Shown here in pieces: positions 12,101 to 23,500 of a stretch of DNA of 29,988 bases. The notes under the pieces were generated by a model. The model did not search any database and was not told where the DNA came from. It saw nothing but the letters and a program-made list of their open reading frames with translations. This stretch comes from Fragilaria radians. Taxonomy: Eukaryota > Bacillariophyta > Fragilariophyceae > Fragilariales > Fragilariaceae. The translations under genes and the position numbers were made by a program. The stretch covers positions 137,015 through 167,002 of the forward strand of contig CAAAJI010000070.1 of assembly GCA_900642245.1 (NCBI GenBank). Reading direction: 5' to 3'. Numbering within the stretch: position 1 is the first letter of the stretch; each line of letters starts with the position of its first letter.

Positions 12101-15100
12101 AGTCAAGGTCGTGGTGCTTTTGATATCTACAGTACCGGCTTTGTAACCACCGAAACGGTGGATTTCTTAAAACAAAAACGAATTATTTGGACGCATGTGG
12201 CTCTCACTGCTAAGGATCAATTGAGGCAACGCGTTGCATGGGCATTATCCCAGATCTTGGTAATGAATCCTGAGAACCTCTTAGACGGAGAATTTTATAC
12301 CGAAGGTGCAACCACATTTTATGACATTTTTGTGAGAAATGCATTTGGAAGCTATCGAAATATCCTGAAGGAAGTGTCGTATAATGTTTTTATGGGCGGA
12401 ATGCTAAGTTATTACGGTTCAAAGTCTACTGCGTATACTTGGGCTTCAACGGGTAGTGTTCAGTATGCCGATGAAAACTACGCTCGTGAAATCATGCAAC
12501 TTTTCACGATAGGTATGTTTAAACTTACGCAGGATGGAAACAAGATATTTGACAACAATGGTGTTCCTATTGGAACATACTCGAATGAGGACATTGTCGA
12601 GTACGCAAGGGTCTGGACGGGCTTTGAGGCACGTGTGCATCGAGGAAATATCGAAAATTATTACTGGAATCATGTTGATCCCATGAAGATAAATGTCGCA
12701 TTCCGAGATAGCTTCCCTAAAATGGGATTAGATCGAAAGTATATCGGAGACGGATACCCGTTGTGCTCTGACCTTCCTGATAAACACTTCTTGAAAGCAG
12801 GAGCAAAGTACAGACTACTGGGTAGTTCTTCGCTTCCAGAGTTAATTACTGATCCCAAGAAGTGGGCTTCAGATCCCTTGACTAAACGCTTTCAGCTTCA
12901 AGTCAATGGTCCAGACAGCCTTTTTGCTAAACTGTGTGGATCCGTGAATGCTTCCTCATGCGATTTTAAGCCAGTTGTTGTTTTACATAAGAACCTTAAT
13001 TGTAGCGGGGCTGAATGTTCTACGGAGGCATTACGTGTGTTAGAAGTTGTACCAGGTATCTTCTATGAATATGTCAGCCCACCTTGTGTTTATCAGGCTT
13101 TCTTCTCCAATCCAAAGGCGATTTGGAAGCGCACAAGCTGGGGCGATGTTGTCTGTGCAGACCCAAGGACTGCTCAAGCGTCTATCGCATGTTGCAACTC
13201 AACAATCAGAATTTGGAACGAAATGGTGAGTTTAAAAATTCGTAACAGGATATCTCTTATTTTTCATTGTCTGAAAGCTTTTCTTGATGTTTCATAGTAT
13301 TGGGGAGAAAGGTCAACGTTTACAGCTGCCGAGAAAAGATGTAATCAACAACTCTGCGAACGAGTCCAAAGGCCATCCTGTGACCCTCAAGTTGATCCAG
13401 CTGTTGGAACTCTGTGTGAAAACGCTGGATTTTTTTGGACGAATACTCCTTGTTCATTACGAGTTAAAATCAATATTGATGGTACTGTAGCACTTGTTCA
13501 CTCGTTATCACGAGACGAGCCTGATGCCATGTTGAGACACGTGCACAACGACACAAAAACTTTCTTTCGCGTGGATTGGTCAAGCGAAGGTTATCAGTCA
13601 TTAGTTAGTAACTGCGGCTCCATTGCCTCATGCAGTCTTTCTACTGATAACCTTTGTGTATGTGACGTGGAGGTGATAGAGGAGCAGATTTATTTCAATG
13701 GTCAGACGCCAACATCCGAAGAAATCCTATCGACGCTATTTGTTGGAGCATTCGATCCTTCTACTTTGTCATCGAATTGGACTACGCAAAGAGAGAATGG
13801 AGTAAATGTTTATTCATTTGACGGGACACTCACAACGAGTTCTATTTTTGAAGTAAACGATACAAATGGTATACGGCAATTTAGGAAAAATGTGATATCA
13901 AAGGTCCAAGTAATTGGAACATCTTCATCCTTTCGCAACCCTGTTCACTTTATTAGTCTTTCTGAGCCCGCTCTTCATCAAGCGCAAGATGAAACCGATG
14001 CAGCTCTAGATCATTACTTCTATCATCCAAATACCGCACCGTTCCTTGCAATTCGATTTGCTCAACGCTTTGGCATATCGAACCCATCTCCTGGTTTTAT
14101 ATCCAGACTTGCGGCTGCATTCAAACAAGGATTGTACACATTCTCTGCAAAGCCAACACCCCTCACATTTGGGGATGGAACATATGGAAATCTTGGAGCA
14201 ATGGTCGCTTGTCTCTTACTCGACAGGGAGTCTCGCACCGCCTTACTTGATGTCGACCCTATGCATGGATCTCTTAAAGAGCCTTTAATCAAGCTCATTA
14301 GTCTGATGCGTGCCCTCGAATTTGATTTGTACGATGATATTGGACTTATTGATTTCGATGTCAGCATAAATACAAAGATAGGACAAATGGCACACGCTTT
14401 TCCGAGCGTATTTTCTTTCTTCTCTCCCTTCTTCACTTCTGGCATTCTTGGAGAAGCATCGCTTGTTGTTCCCGAAGCTCAGGTTATGACAGGTCCTCGC
14501 ATCATAGATTTCCTGAATGGTTTATTGTCTATAATTAAATTTGGTTTATCCTCATGCTATGGAGGATTGGGCAGGTATCAGTGGTGGACATACTACGACT
14601 GTTCAACGTACACGGTTGGTGGTATGAATGATGGTAGTTTAGGAAATTTGACGTTTTTCCCCAAAAATGTCATGATTGCGGAAAATATCACAAATGAACT
14701 TGCTACTCTTCTTACCGCTGGGCGCTTGAGTTCCTCAAATCGAGACATCATAAATGAGATGATCAATTCAGAGCCCAACCGTTATCTTGCTTTGTTGAAA
14801 GCTCAGCAACTAATTGTCATGTCGCCAGAATTTCATACGACAAATATCATACGAAAGAGCGGCGTTAATAGACCTGATCCGGCAGTTCCAATGCCATCAA
14901 CTAAGAGTTACAAGGCGATTGTACACGTTTTCCTTGAAGGCGGTATGGATTCCTTTAACATGCTCATTCCTCATACCTGTGTGGAGACCAACAGTGCGGG
15001 TCAAACCTTACTGCAGCAGTACAATGCTGAAAGAACAATTCTTGCCATTGATCCATTTGAAAGGACGCGTGTTATAAATGCGGTGGGTCAACCATGCAGC

Positions 15101-16180
15101 CAATTTGTTGTAAACAAGGACTTAGAGATTGTGGAAAGGCTATATAAATCTGGAGATTTGGCGTTTTTTGCTAACGTTGGCGTCCTTAATCAACCAGTGA
15201 CTAAAGCTGATTATTACTTGAAGACCAAAACAGCACTATTTGCGCACAACATGATGCAAGAGGAAGCACAGAGAGTTGACCCGTTCGAAAAATCACCTGG
15301 TACAGGGATGCTAGGCCGTATGTGCGAAGTTCTGAAGAAAAAGGGGTTCAATGCTCAACCGATAAATGTTCAAGATGTATCCATATCAACAGTGGGTTCC
15401 CCGGTTAGCGGTCTAGAGCCGCTTGTGGTTTCTGCCTTCGAAACTAATAAGTTTAATCCAATATCGAATGGCGATACCTTCGAAGTTAAACCTTACTTCA
15501 AAAGTCTTAATGAAGCTACCGATACTTTAAGCAGCTTTTATGGTGAGCTATGGTCTCAGCGATTGCAGAAAGCTATATTTGATAACGAAGCAACCTTGAG
15601 TGCGCTCTCGTCCTCTACGTTAAGAGTTGCATTTTCGGATACAGATTTTTCTGCTAAGCTGAAAGTTGTAGCTTCTCTTATATCTTCTTATTCGAAAAGG
15701 GGAACTGATCGAGATGTTTTCCAGCTGAGTTTGGGATCTTGGGATCATCATTCTGATCTGAAAGTTGAACTGTCAACGAAGTTTTTGAACCTGAATGATG
15801 CATTGACCTCTTTTTCAGAGGAAATGAAAGCTCAAGGAATCTGGGAAGGCGTTACAGTTGTTATATCATCCGAATTCTCTCGAACTTTGACTGCTAATTC
15901 TGGGAAAGGTAGTGACCATGCTTGGGGAGGTAATTACTTTGTGATCGGTGGTGCAGTAAAGGGAGGTAAGATTCATGGTTCTTATCCAAGCGATATCACA
16001 CCCTCAGGAGCATTGAACATAGGTCGTGGACGGCTTATTCCTACCCTCAGTTGGGAATCTATGTTGAATGGCTTGGTGCAATGGATGGGAGTAGAAACTG
16101 ATGAAGAATTGGATTACTGCATGCCAAATCGCAAAAAAGCAGGAACGCCACTTTTCAGTGCCATAGATATTTTTGAATGA
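9115..16180 (+). CDS. gene B: secreted PT-stalk DUF1800-DUF1501 fusion protein
   Basis: Four exons, 9115-10670, 10730-11084, 11165-13225 and 13298-16180, join to 2284 residues. The introns of 59, 80 and 72 nt have the positions and phases (2, 0, 0) seen in A and C. The start ATG sits in an AAAATGG context and opens a strong hydrophobic signal peptide (YYFFLFLAMA, likely cut after AHAQ). The stalk (about 35-285) is Ser/Thr/Pro-rich but irregular and lacks nucleotide-level tandem repeats. The Cys domain begins near C291. The DUF1800 motifs are IARFLEQATFG, DQLRQRVAWALSQI and DENYAREIMQLFTIG. DUF1501 starts near 1860 with LEGGMDSF (D1875), then SWDHH (D2140), SEFSRT (E2183) and SDHAWGG (D2197, H2198). 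A and C have Asp where B has Glu (1871) before GGMD; that site is not one I know as invariant. The frame is intact throughout, so the gene is probably functional. Confidence 0.88.
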
Positions 16181-16225
16181 GGAAATTAGCGAGCATAATT
16201 CTCGTAAGTATATGTATCAATTTTT

Positions 16226-16231
16226 ATTAAA
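16226..16231 (+). promoter_or_regulatory. candidate polyadenylation signal of gene B
   Basis: The hexamer ATTAAA, a common variant signal, lies 46 nt after the gene B stop codon. The distance is suitable, but hexamers like this are frequent in AT-rich spacers. Confidence 0.25.
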
Positions 16232-16612
16232 ACGGATCCATAACTTCAAAATTGTAGTTGAGCGTAAACTTCCGCCTTGATTACGAAGAAGTTCTTCCTA
16301 ATCAGAGTTGTAGTACACCATTCCGAAAGGAAGTGAGCAACAAAAGGTGATGCACACTTAGCACTATGGCATCAAATTTTGAATAGTATTTCAAAGTCAT
16401 TTTAGGGCGAATAACTTTGAGAATCCCAATACCCTGTTGAATCTACTGGATTTATGAAGATTCTATCAATTTATGATAAATAAGTGAATGAACCCTGATA
16501 TTAATATCCAAGTTGAATACATATAAATGTATGATCTTGAGGTTTGAGTCTTTTACTTTTCTCGTTCCAGCCTACACTCGCCGTACCTAGTTGACAAGTG
16601 TGAGTCAAAGAT

Positions 16613-16637
16613 TTCTAATCACATAATTTGATTAGAA
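16613..16637. repeat. perfect 9-bp inverted repeat at the end of the copia relic
   Basis: TTCTAATCA (16613-16621) and TGATTAGAA (16629-16637) are perfect inverted copies separated by 7 nt. The structure covers the last codons and the stop (16619-16621) of the copia-derived frame. It could be a structure near the retroelement 3' end or a chance palindrome. Confidence 0.6.
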
Positions 16638-17035
16638 TTGGTGACACATTGTTTCTTTTCCTTAGTTGGACAGTGCTCAAGTGTGATTGCCTTCTTGTGC
16701 ACTGGATCAGTGACAAAATAGTAATTTATCTGTATGTGCCTAGTTCTTTTTGAGCTTGATGCCATGCCGTTTTCCTCAAGGTGGATGGCACTCTTATTGT
16801 CTAGAAGCATCCTAATTGGACCATTGCTAAAGCCTTGATCAGCTAAGAAATATTTTGTTCACAGCACCTGGAGCATCATGTTATCAACTGCAACAAGCTC
16901 TGCCTCAGTTGAACTCCTAGCATTCAGATATTGTTTCATTGAGTTTGATCAAATAGAACCTTTACCAATTGACATAGTGTTCTCGGTATGACTCCTTATG
17001 TTGTAATGTACTGCAAAAAGATCCATTAATACAAT
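16619..17035 (-). pseudogene. Ty1/copia retrotransposon relic, RNase H part of Pol
   Basis: Read on the minus strand in one frame, this stretch gives the familiar order of a copia RNase H domain. FAVHYNIRSHT is followed by MSIGKGSI, KQYLNARSSTEAELVAVDN and VL-stop-TKYFLADQGF. Then come LLDNKSAIHLEENG, SSSKRTRHIQINYYFVTD and ITLEHCPT. Copia elements typically read ...IYS, ...VLW.RYFL and ...EYCPT at these places. In-frame stops at 16951-16949 and 16861-16859 (the latter where Trp is usual) break it. The frame also stops at 17038-17036 upstream, where the first catalytic Asp region is garbled. After HCPT the usual ADIFTKPL-like tail is lost, and the frame ends at 16621. I find no integrase or reverse transcriptase and no convincing LTRs nearby. 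It is a dead fragment lying between the convergent ends of B and C. Confidence 0.88.
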
Positions 17036-17561
17036 TTAATCACCAATGGAGTTTTAGCTAAGCATTAAGCTGACGCGTAACACATTGCTCCAAGATTCCA
17101 CTCCAGAGAGAATTCTAGATCAACTTCTTTTTTCTTCACAATACAGATTCAACTCTTCAAACTCAAGCTAAAATAAAAGATCTTTATGACAAAATGAATA
17201 ACCTTATAACTTGCTTTTGAAGAAACTTCCTAAATGAAATCTGTCATATAATCAAAGATATGTAATTCCTAAGTTTAGATGTTAACTTAAGCTTACAGCT
17301 TTGATATTGGAGGAAAATGTGTGCCTCGGTTAGCAACGTACAATTTTGCTACCACTTCAAGAATAGATTAGTACAGAGTCATAAATTTCATCACGATAAA
17401 GCTTTATTCTCAGGGGACCCAAGGTGCAATTCGTAATCTCTAGAACTGAATCCAGGTACAAATGCAGATGCACCACAAATACTATTTGGTATTTCTTTGG
17501 ATTCATGATATTGTATTCCTTTTCAAATTTCTTAAATCACAGTGCTCTTTCATTGAAACTT
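17036..17561. other. gene-free spacer between the copia relic and gene C
   Basis: AT-rich DNA with no recognised gene. I looked on the minus strand for the reverse transcriptase that should precede the RNase H remnant and could not recognise it; possible traces within the first 60 bases are too weak to call. The stretch holds the 3' flank of gene C, including an AATAAA on the minus strand (17408-17403). Confidence 0.4.
17403..17408 (-). promoter_or_regulatory. candidate polyadenylation signal of gene C
   Basis: AATAAA on the minus strand, about 155 nt past the gene C stop codon. The sequence is canonical, but the distance is rather long and the region is AT-rich. Confidence 0.25.
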
Positions 17562-20500
17562 TCAAACTTCGAAAGCATCATTGGCATTCATAAGCGGAGC
17601 CCCCGCTTTGATTCGATTTGGCATAGAATAATCCAAGTCGGTGTCCGTATTTAATCCCATCCATTGTATTACGGGATTCATCATAGATTCCCAACTTAGT
17701 GTTGGAATGAGACGACCACGACCAATATTCAAAGATCCTCCAGGAGTTATGTCACTTGGGTATGACCCATGAAATTGTCCTCCCTTTACAGAACCACCCA
17801 TCATAAAGTAATTTCCTCCCCAGCCATGATCGCTTCCTTTCCCAGAGTTTGCTGTGAGAGTTCGGGAAAATTCCGACGTTACAACAACTGTTACTCCATT
17901 CCAAACTCCTTGCGCCACCATTTCATTGTAAAAGGAGGTCAATGCATCATTCAGCTTTATAAAGTTTGCCGATAATCCGATTTTTAGTTCTGAGTGATGA
18001 TCCCATGATCCCATTGTAAGGTAAAAGACGTCACGATCGTTTCCACGTTTCTTTTGCGTTGAAATAAGAGATGCTACAACTTTAAGCTTTGCACCATAGT
18101 CAGTATTCGGAAAAACAACATTCAGCTTCGAACTTGCTAGCGTGTTTATGGTGGCTTCATTATCAAAAATAGCTTTTTGCAGATTTTGAGACCAAAGCTC
18201 ACCGTATAAGCTGCTCTGTAATTCAGTTGCATCATTCAGCCTTTTGAGGTAAGGTTTGACAATAAACGTTTCTTTTGGTGAAAGTGGATTAAATTTAGTT
18301 GTCTCTGAAGCCGACACAATCAGTGGCTCAAGTCCTGTTCCCGGCGTACCAACTGTTGCAATAAATGCATCCTGGATAGTGATCGCTTGGACATTATATC
18401 CGTTTTGCTTCAAAATGTCACACATTCGACCAAGCATTCCAGTGCCTGGTGCTTTTTCATAGGGATCAATCCTCTGTGCTTCCTCCTGCATCGTATTGTG
18501 ACCAAATAATGCTGTTTTGGTCGTGATTCCATAATTTTGCGGGTTAACTGGTTGATTGAGAACGCCCGCGTTAAGAAAAAATGAAAGGTCTCCTGATTTG
18601 TAAAGCCTTTCTACGATCTCTAGGTCTTTGTTCACAACAAATTGACTGCAAGGCTGTCCTACAGCATTAATAACTCGTGTCCTCTCGTAAGATTCGATGG
18701 CAAGAAGTGTTCTTTCCGAGGTATATTGCTGAAGTAAAGTTTGGCCTTGGCTATTGGTTTGTGAACATGTATGCGGAATTAACATGTTGAATGAATCCAT
18801 TCCTCCATCTAGAAAAACATGCACAACAGCTTTGTACGGCTTGGATGATGGCACAGGCACGATTGGATCAGGTCTTTCCGCACCACTAAGGCGAACAGTG
18901 TTGGTTGCATGAAATTCTGGTGACGTAACTATCAACTGTTGAGCTTTCAACAATCCAATCGTTCTATTTGGCTCCAATCTGATAACCTCGTCAACCATAT
19001 CTCGACTGGTGCGACTTAAGCGTCCGGAGGTAAGTAGTGTTGCAAGGTCATCTGTGATTTTTTGTATTTCGGTGACGCCTTGGTTGGAATATGCCAGACT
19101 TCCCATACTTCCGTCATTCACACCAGCCAATGAATACTTTGAGCAGTCATATTGAATCCAAGAGTGAAACCGGCCAAGCCCCCCATAGCACGATGATAGA
19201 CCAAATTTAAGTAGGGACAATAATCCATTGAGAAAATCGATAGTTCGTGGACCTGTCATAACTTGAGCTTCAGGAGCAACGAGTGATGCTTCTCCAATGA
19301 TACCAGATGTATAAGTAGGAGAAAAAAAGGAAAAGACGCTTGGCAGGGCATAAGCCATTTGCCCTATCTTTGCACTCATGGCTATGTCAAAATCAACAAA
19401 TCCTGCGTCATTGTAAACGCCAAATTCAAGAGATCGCATCAGACTCATCACTTTGATTAAAGGCTCTTTCAAGGATCCATGAGAGGGATCTGCATCCAAT
19501 ATCGTTGTTCGGGATTCCCGATCAAGTAGCACACACGCAATCATTGCTCCAAGATTTCCGTACTTTCCATTTCCAAAGGTTACTGAAGATTCACCTACCG
19601 AAAAACTATAGGTGCCACGTTTGAATGCTCTTCCTATCCTAGTGACAAAACCGGGAGAAGGGTTTGATATCCCAAAACGTTGAGCGAAGCGCAGGGCTAG
19701 GAATGGAGCAGTGTTTGGATGATAAAAGTAGTGATCTAGAACTGCATCGGTCTCATCTTGCGCTTGATGAAGTGCAGGATCCGAGAGACTAATGAAGTGA
19801 ACTGGATTACGAAAAGAAGTTGAAGTTCCCAGGATTCGAACATTTGATTTCATATTCTTTCTAAAGTGTCGCACTCCGTTCGTATCGGTAACTTCGAATA
19901 TTGAGGTTGACGCGATTAATCCATTCACGGAGTACACTTTTACATCACCATACGATTGCACAGTCCATTCTATTGAAGTAAGGGATGGGTCATATGCACC
20001 AATACGAAGATTTGTCAATATGGCCTCTACTGTGGGATTATCACCTTCGTAATAGACTTGCTCCTCTGCTGTGGTCACATTACAAACACACAAACTATCA
20101 ACTGAGATGGCGCATGCAGGAATCGAATTGCAGCTAGAAACTATGGACTGAAACCCTTCGCTAGACCAATCAGCTCGAAAAAATGTCTTGGTGTCATTAT
20201 GCACGTGTCTCATCATTGCATCAGGCTCATTTCGAGCGAGAGAATGAACGATAGCGATTGTACCATCGGTGTTAATTTTGACCTGTAATGTACAAGGTGT
20301 ATTGGTCCAAAGGAAACCGTCATTAGCACAGAGACTTCCTACAGATGGATCAATGCTTGTATCACATGATGGCCTTTTTGCACGAGTGCAGAGTTGTTGA
20401 TTGCATCGCTGTTGAGCAGATGCAAACGTTGTCCTTTCTCCCCAATACTGTAAACAAGAATCAGAATATGATCGATAAGGTGTGCTGAAATGTACTTTTA

Positions 20501-23500
20501 AGTCAACAAACTTACAATTTCATTCCATAATGTTTTCGTTGAATCGCAACAAGCAACAGATGCTTGGACAGTCCGTGGATCAGCGCAAACGATTTCAACC
20601 CAATTTGTTCGCTTCCAAATCGTCTTCGCATTTTCGAAGTAGGCTTGATAAACACACGGAAGGCTGATGTACTCATAAAATATACCGGGGACAACCTCTA
20701 CTACTCGTAGAGTTTCCACAGAGCATTCGTTACCGCTACATGCAAGATTCCTATCTAGGACAATCTTCACTGGAAAGTTGCACAAATTTGGGTCCTCGGA
20801 ACCGCAAAGTTTTGCAAAAAGACTATCGGGACCGTTAGCTTGAAGCTTCAAACGCTTAGTCAAAGGATCGGACGCCCATTTTGACGGATCACTTTTTAGC
20901 TCGGGGAGGGAAGAGCTGCCAAGTAATCTGTAAGTAGCTCCTGACTTCAAGAAGAGTTTATCGGGCTGGTCAGAGCATAATGGATATCCATCACCGACAT
21001 ACTTACGATCCAACCCCATTTTCGGTAATATATCTCGATACTCAATCATGATCTTCATGGGATCAATATGATTCCAATAATAATTTTCAACGTTTCCTCT
21101 GTGATTTCGAGAATAGAAGCCAGTCCATGCTCTAGCGTACTCCACAATCTCATCATTTGTATAGGCTTTTATTGGAAGACCTTGGTCGTCCAGTATGAAA
21201 TTTCCATCTTCTTTCAATTTATAGTTTCCTATTGTGAAGAGCTGCATGATTTCACGAGCAAAGTTTTCATCGGCATACTGAACCTTACGGGACTGTTTCC
21301 AAGTGAACGCAGTCGAAATTGATCGATAGTAAGTCAACATTTCCGCCATGAGAGAATTGTATGATATTTCCTTCAAAATATCACGGTAACTCCCAAATGC
21401 GTTTCGGACAAAAATATCGTAAAATGCCGTCATACCTTCTGTATTAAACTCTCCGTCGATGAGGGCGGCTGGACTTACAGCCAGAATTTGTGACAGAGCC
21501 CAAGCAACACGCTGTCTTAGCTGATCCTTCGCTGTCAGAATAACATGCGTCCAAACAATCCGTTTTTGCTTTACTGTATCAAGTGTTTCAGTTGCTACAA
21601 AATTTTGGTTGTAGATGTCAAAGGCACCACGTCCCTGACTCCCACCAAGCGATAGATCATTCTCTATCTCATTAGGGCTACCACACACAAGGATACCTTT
21701 GGAATCAGTATAATTTATAGATTGTGGGAAGAATCCAAAATACTCGTTGAGTGTTTGTGACCGAAGGGCATTCGGGAAATCATAATAATGAACCTGATCT
21801 CCGTAGCGACCTACGTAAAGACCCATGACACCTTTGTTGTCTGACCACTGATTCATGGAATGCCAAGCAGGAAACATTAAAGAGGTAGAACCATTTACTG
21901 CAAATTCTTTGATTGGATTCCGGTTTATGGAATTGCCAGGATGACTGCTTAGCTGAGTCCAAAACGTCATGTCGTACACTGAAAGATGATCAGGATGGAC
22001 GTTTTTCCAACATTGCACTCCGTTAAGGTCTTTAACTTCGAATCCGGTCGATTTTGAATGTAAACTCGGGCATAGAGTAGCATATGAGTTATAAATATCA
22101 CGAAGATATATGTTATTTTTATTGTTTGCATGATGCAGTAACTGTGAGAAAATTTCCTGAATGGTAGGATCTTGTTTTAGTTCAGCACCTGTGCAATTGA
22201 TAGGAATCCAACGAGACCACGCTCGGTCACATGGTTTGAGAATTGTTTTGTCATCCGATGCTCGAAGTCCATCAACAGCATAGAGATACCGGGTACCATC
22301 GGTGCCATTTCCTGTAGCCTTGTAGATTCCACGGATATTTTCATCGTTTAGCACAACAAAAAAATCTGGACGATTTAGTCCCCCATTGGCATTGTACGTT
22401 CCAGACGCACAAGCAGTTGGTTCATTGCTTAAAATGCATGTATCTTCATTCAGGAATGTCCTTTCGACATTGGCACATGCAGCTGACAAATCAAATTGTA
22501 CAATATTTTGAGTTTCACGAACCGACTTTCCTCCACCATCAGGTGAGGGACTTTCTAAGGTATTTGTTATGGTGTCCTGTAAGAAAAAGAGAAATTTTTG
22601 ATAGACTCATGAGCAACAATAAAGGCTGAGGTAGCAAATTACAAGAAACCCTCGCACAACTTACAAATCGTGGATCATGAATCCAGTAAGAGTTATCGTA
22701 GAATGCAAATACTGGATTAATCGGATTTCCTGGTTCATTAATTGAATCGCAGATTTCATATGATAGATCTCTGGTTAGCTCAATTTCTTGCAACTTGACA
22801 GAAGCCTTAGTGAAATATTTAGTGTCATGCGGAATGACATCAGATGGATCGAGATTAATCAAAATATTAGGCGTTGCTCCAATGGATGGATCAAATTGAA
22901 TTGTTGGATTACCCCTAACACCATTCATCGTAGCAATAGCGTGACTTTTGGCTGAAGGAAGATATAAGAGGAAATCACCACCAATTTTATCATTGACTAA
23001 AGTTCGAAAATACTGGTGACTAACGCGAGTTGAAAATTAAGTTAGCCATATTTTCAATGGATGCAATGCTGTCAAAATGTACATTCCTACTTGACCTAAA
23101 TCTCCATTTTGCCAAAAACTTACCTACCGTCCGGCCAAATAATATCTGGAAAATGTAATCTCGATATTGGACCATTTACAACAGTTCGAACAAATCCATC
23201 AACTTTCATTATCACCTTGGTTCCATTAGTCGTCAAAGTCACATATTTGTACGTGTCCTTCATTGAAAATGCATATCGCCGATAGGTTGTTCCCTTTTCG
23301 CAGGGATGAGTCACTGCGGCATTGCGCGTTGCTGTTTCCATGCGTGCGTTGGTCCGTTTTCTGAAAAACGCACGATGAGATGTAAGGGGGATTGCTTGTT
23401 GTTGTTCCTTAATCCAATCTGCGAACGACTTTGACAATTTGCTTGTATCAAAATAAGCAAAGTCAGCTTTAGGTACTCCAAATGTTGCTTGCTCCAAAAA

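Noticed and set aside
17041..17300. Possible reverse transcriptase remnant upstream of the copia RNase H
   Set aside because: Minus-strand translations of this stretch show no recognisable reverse transcriptase motif.
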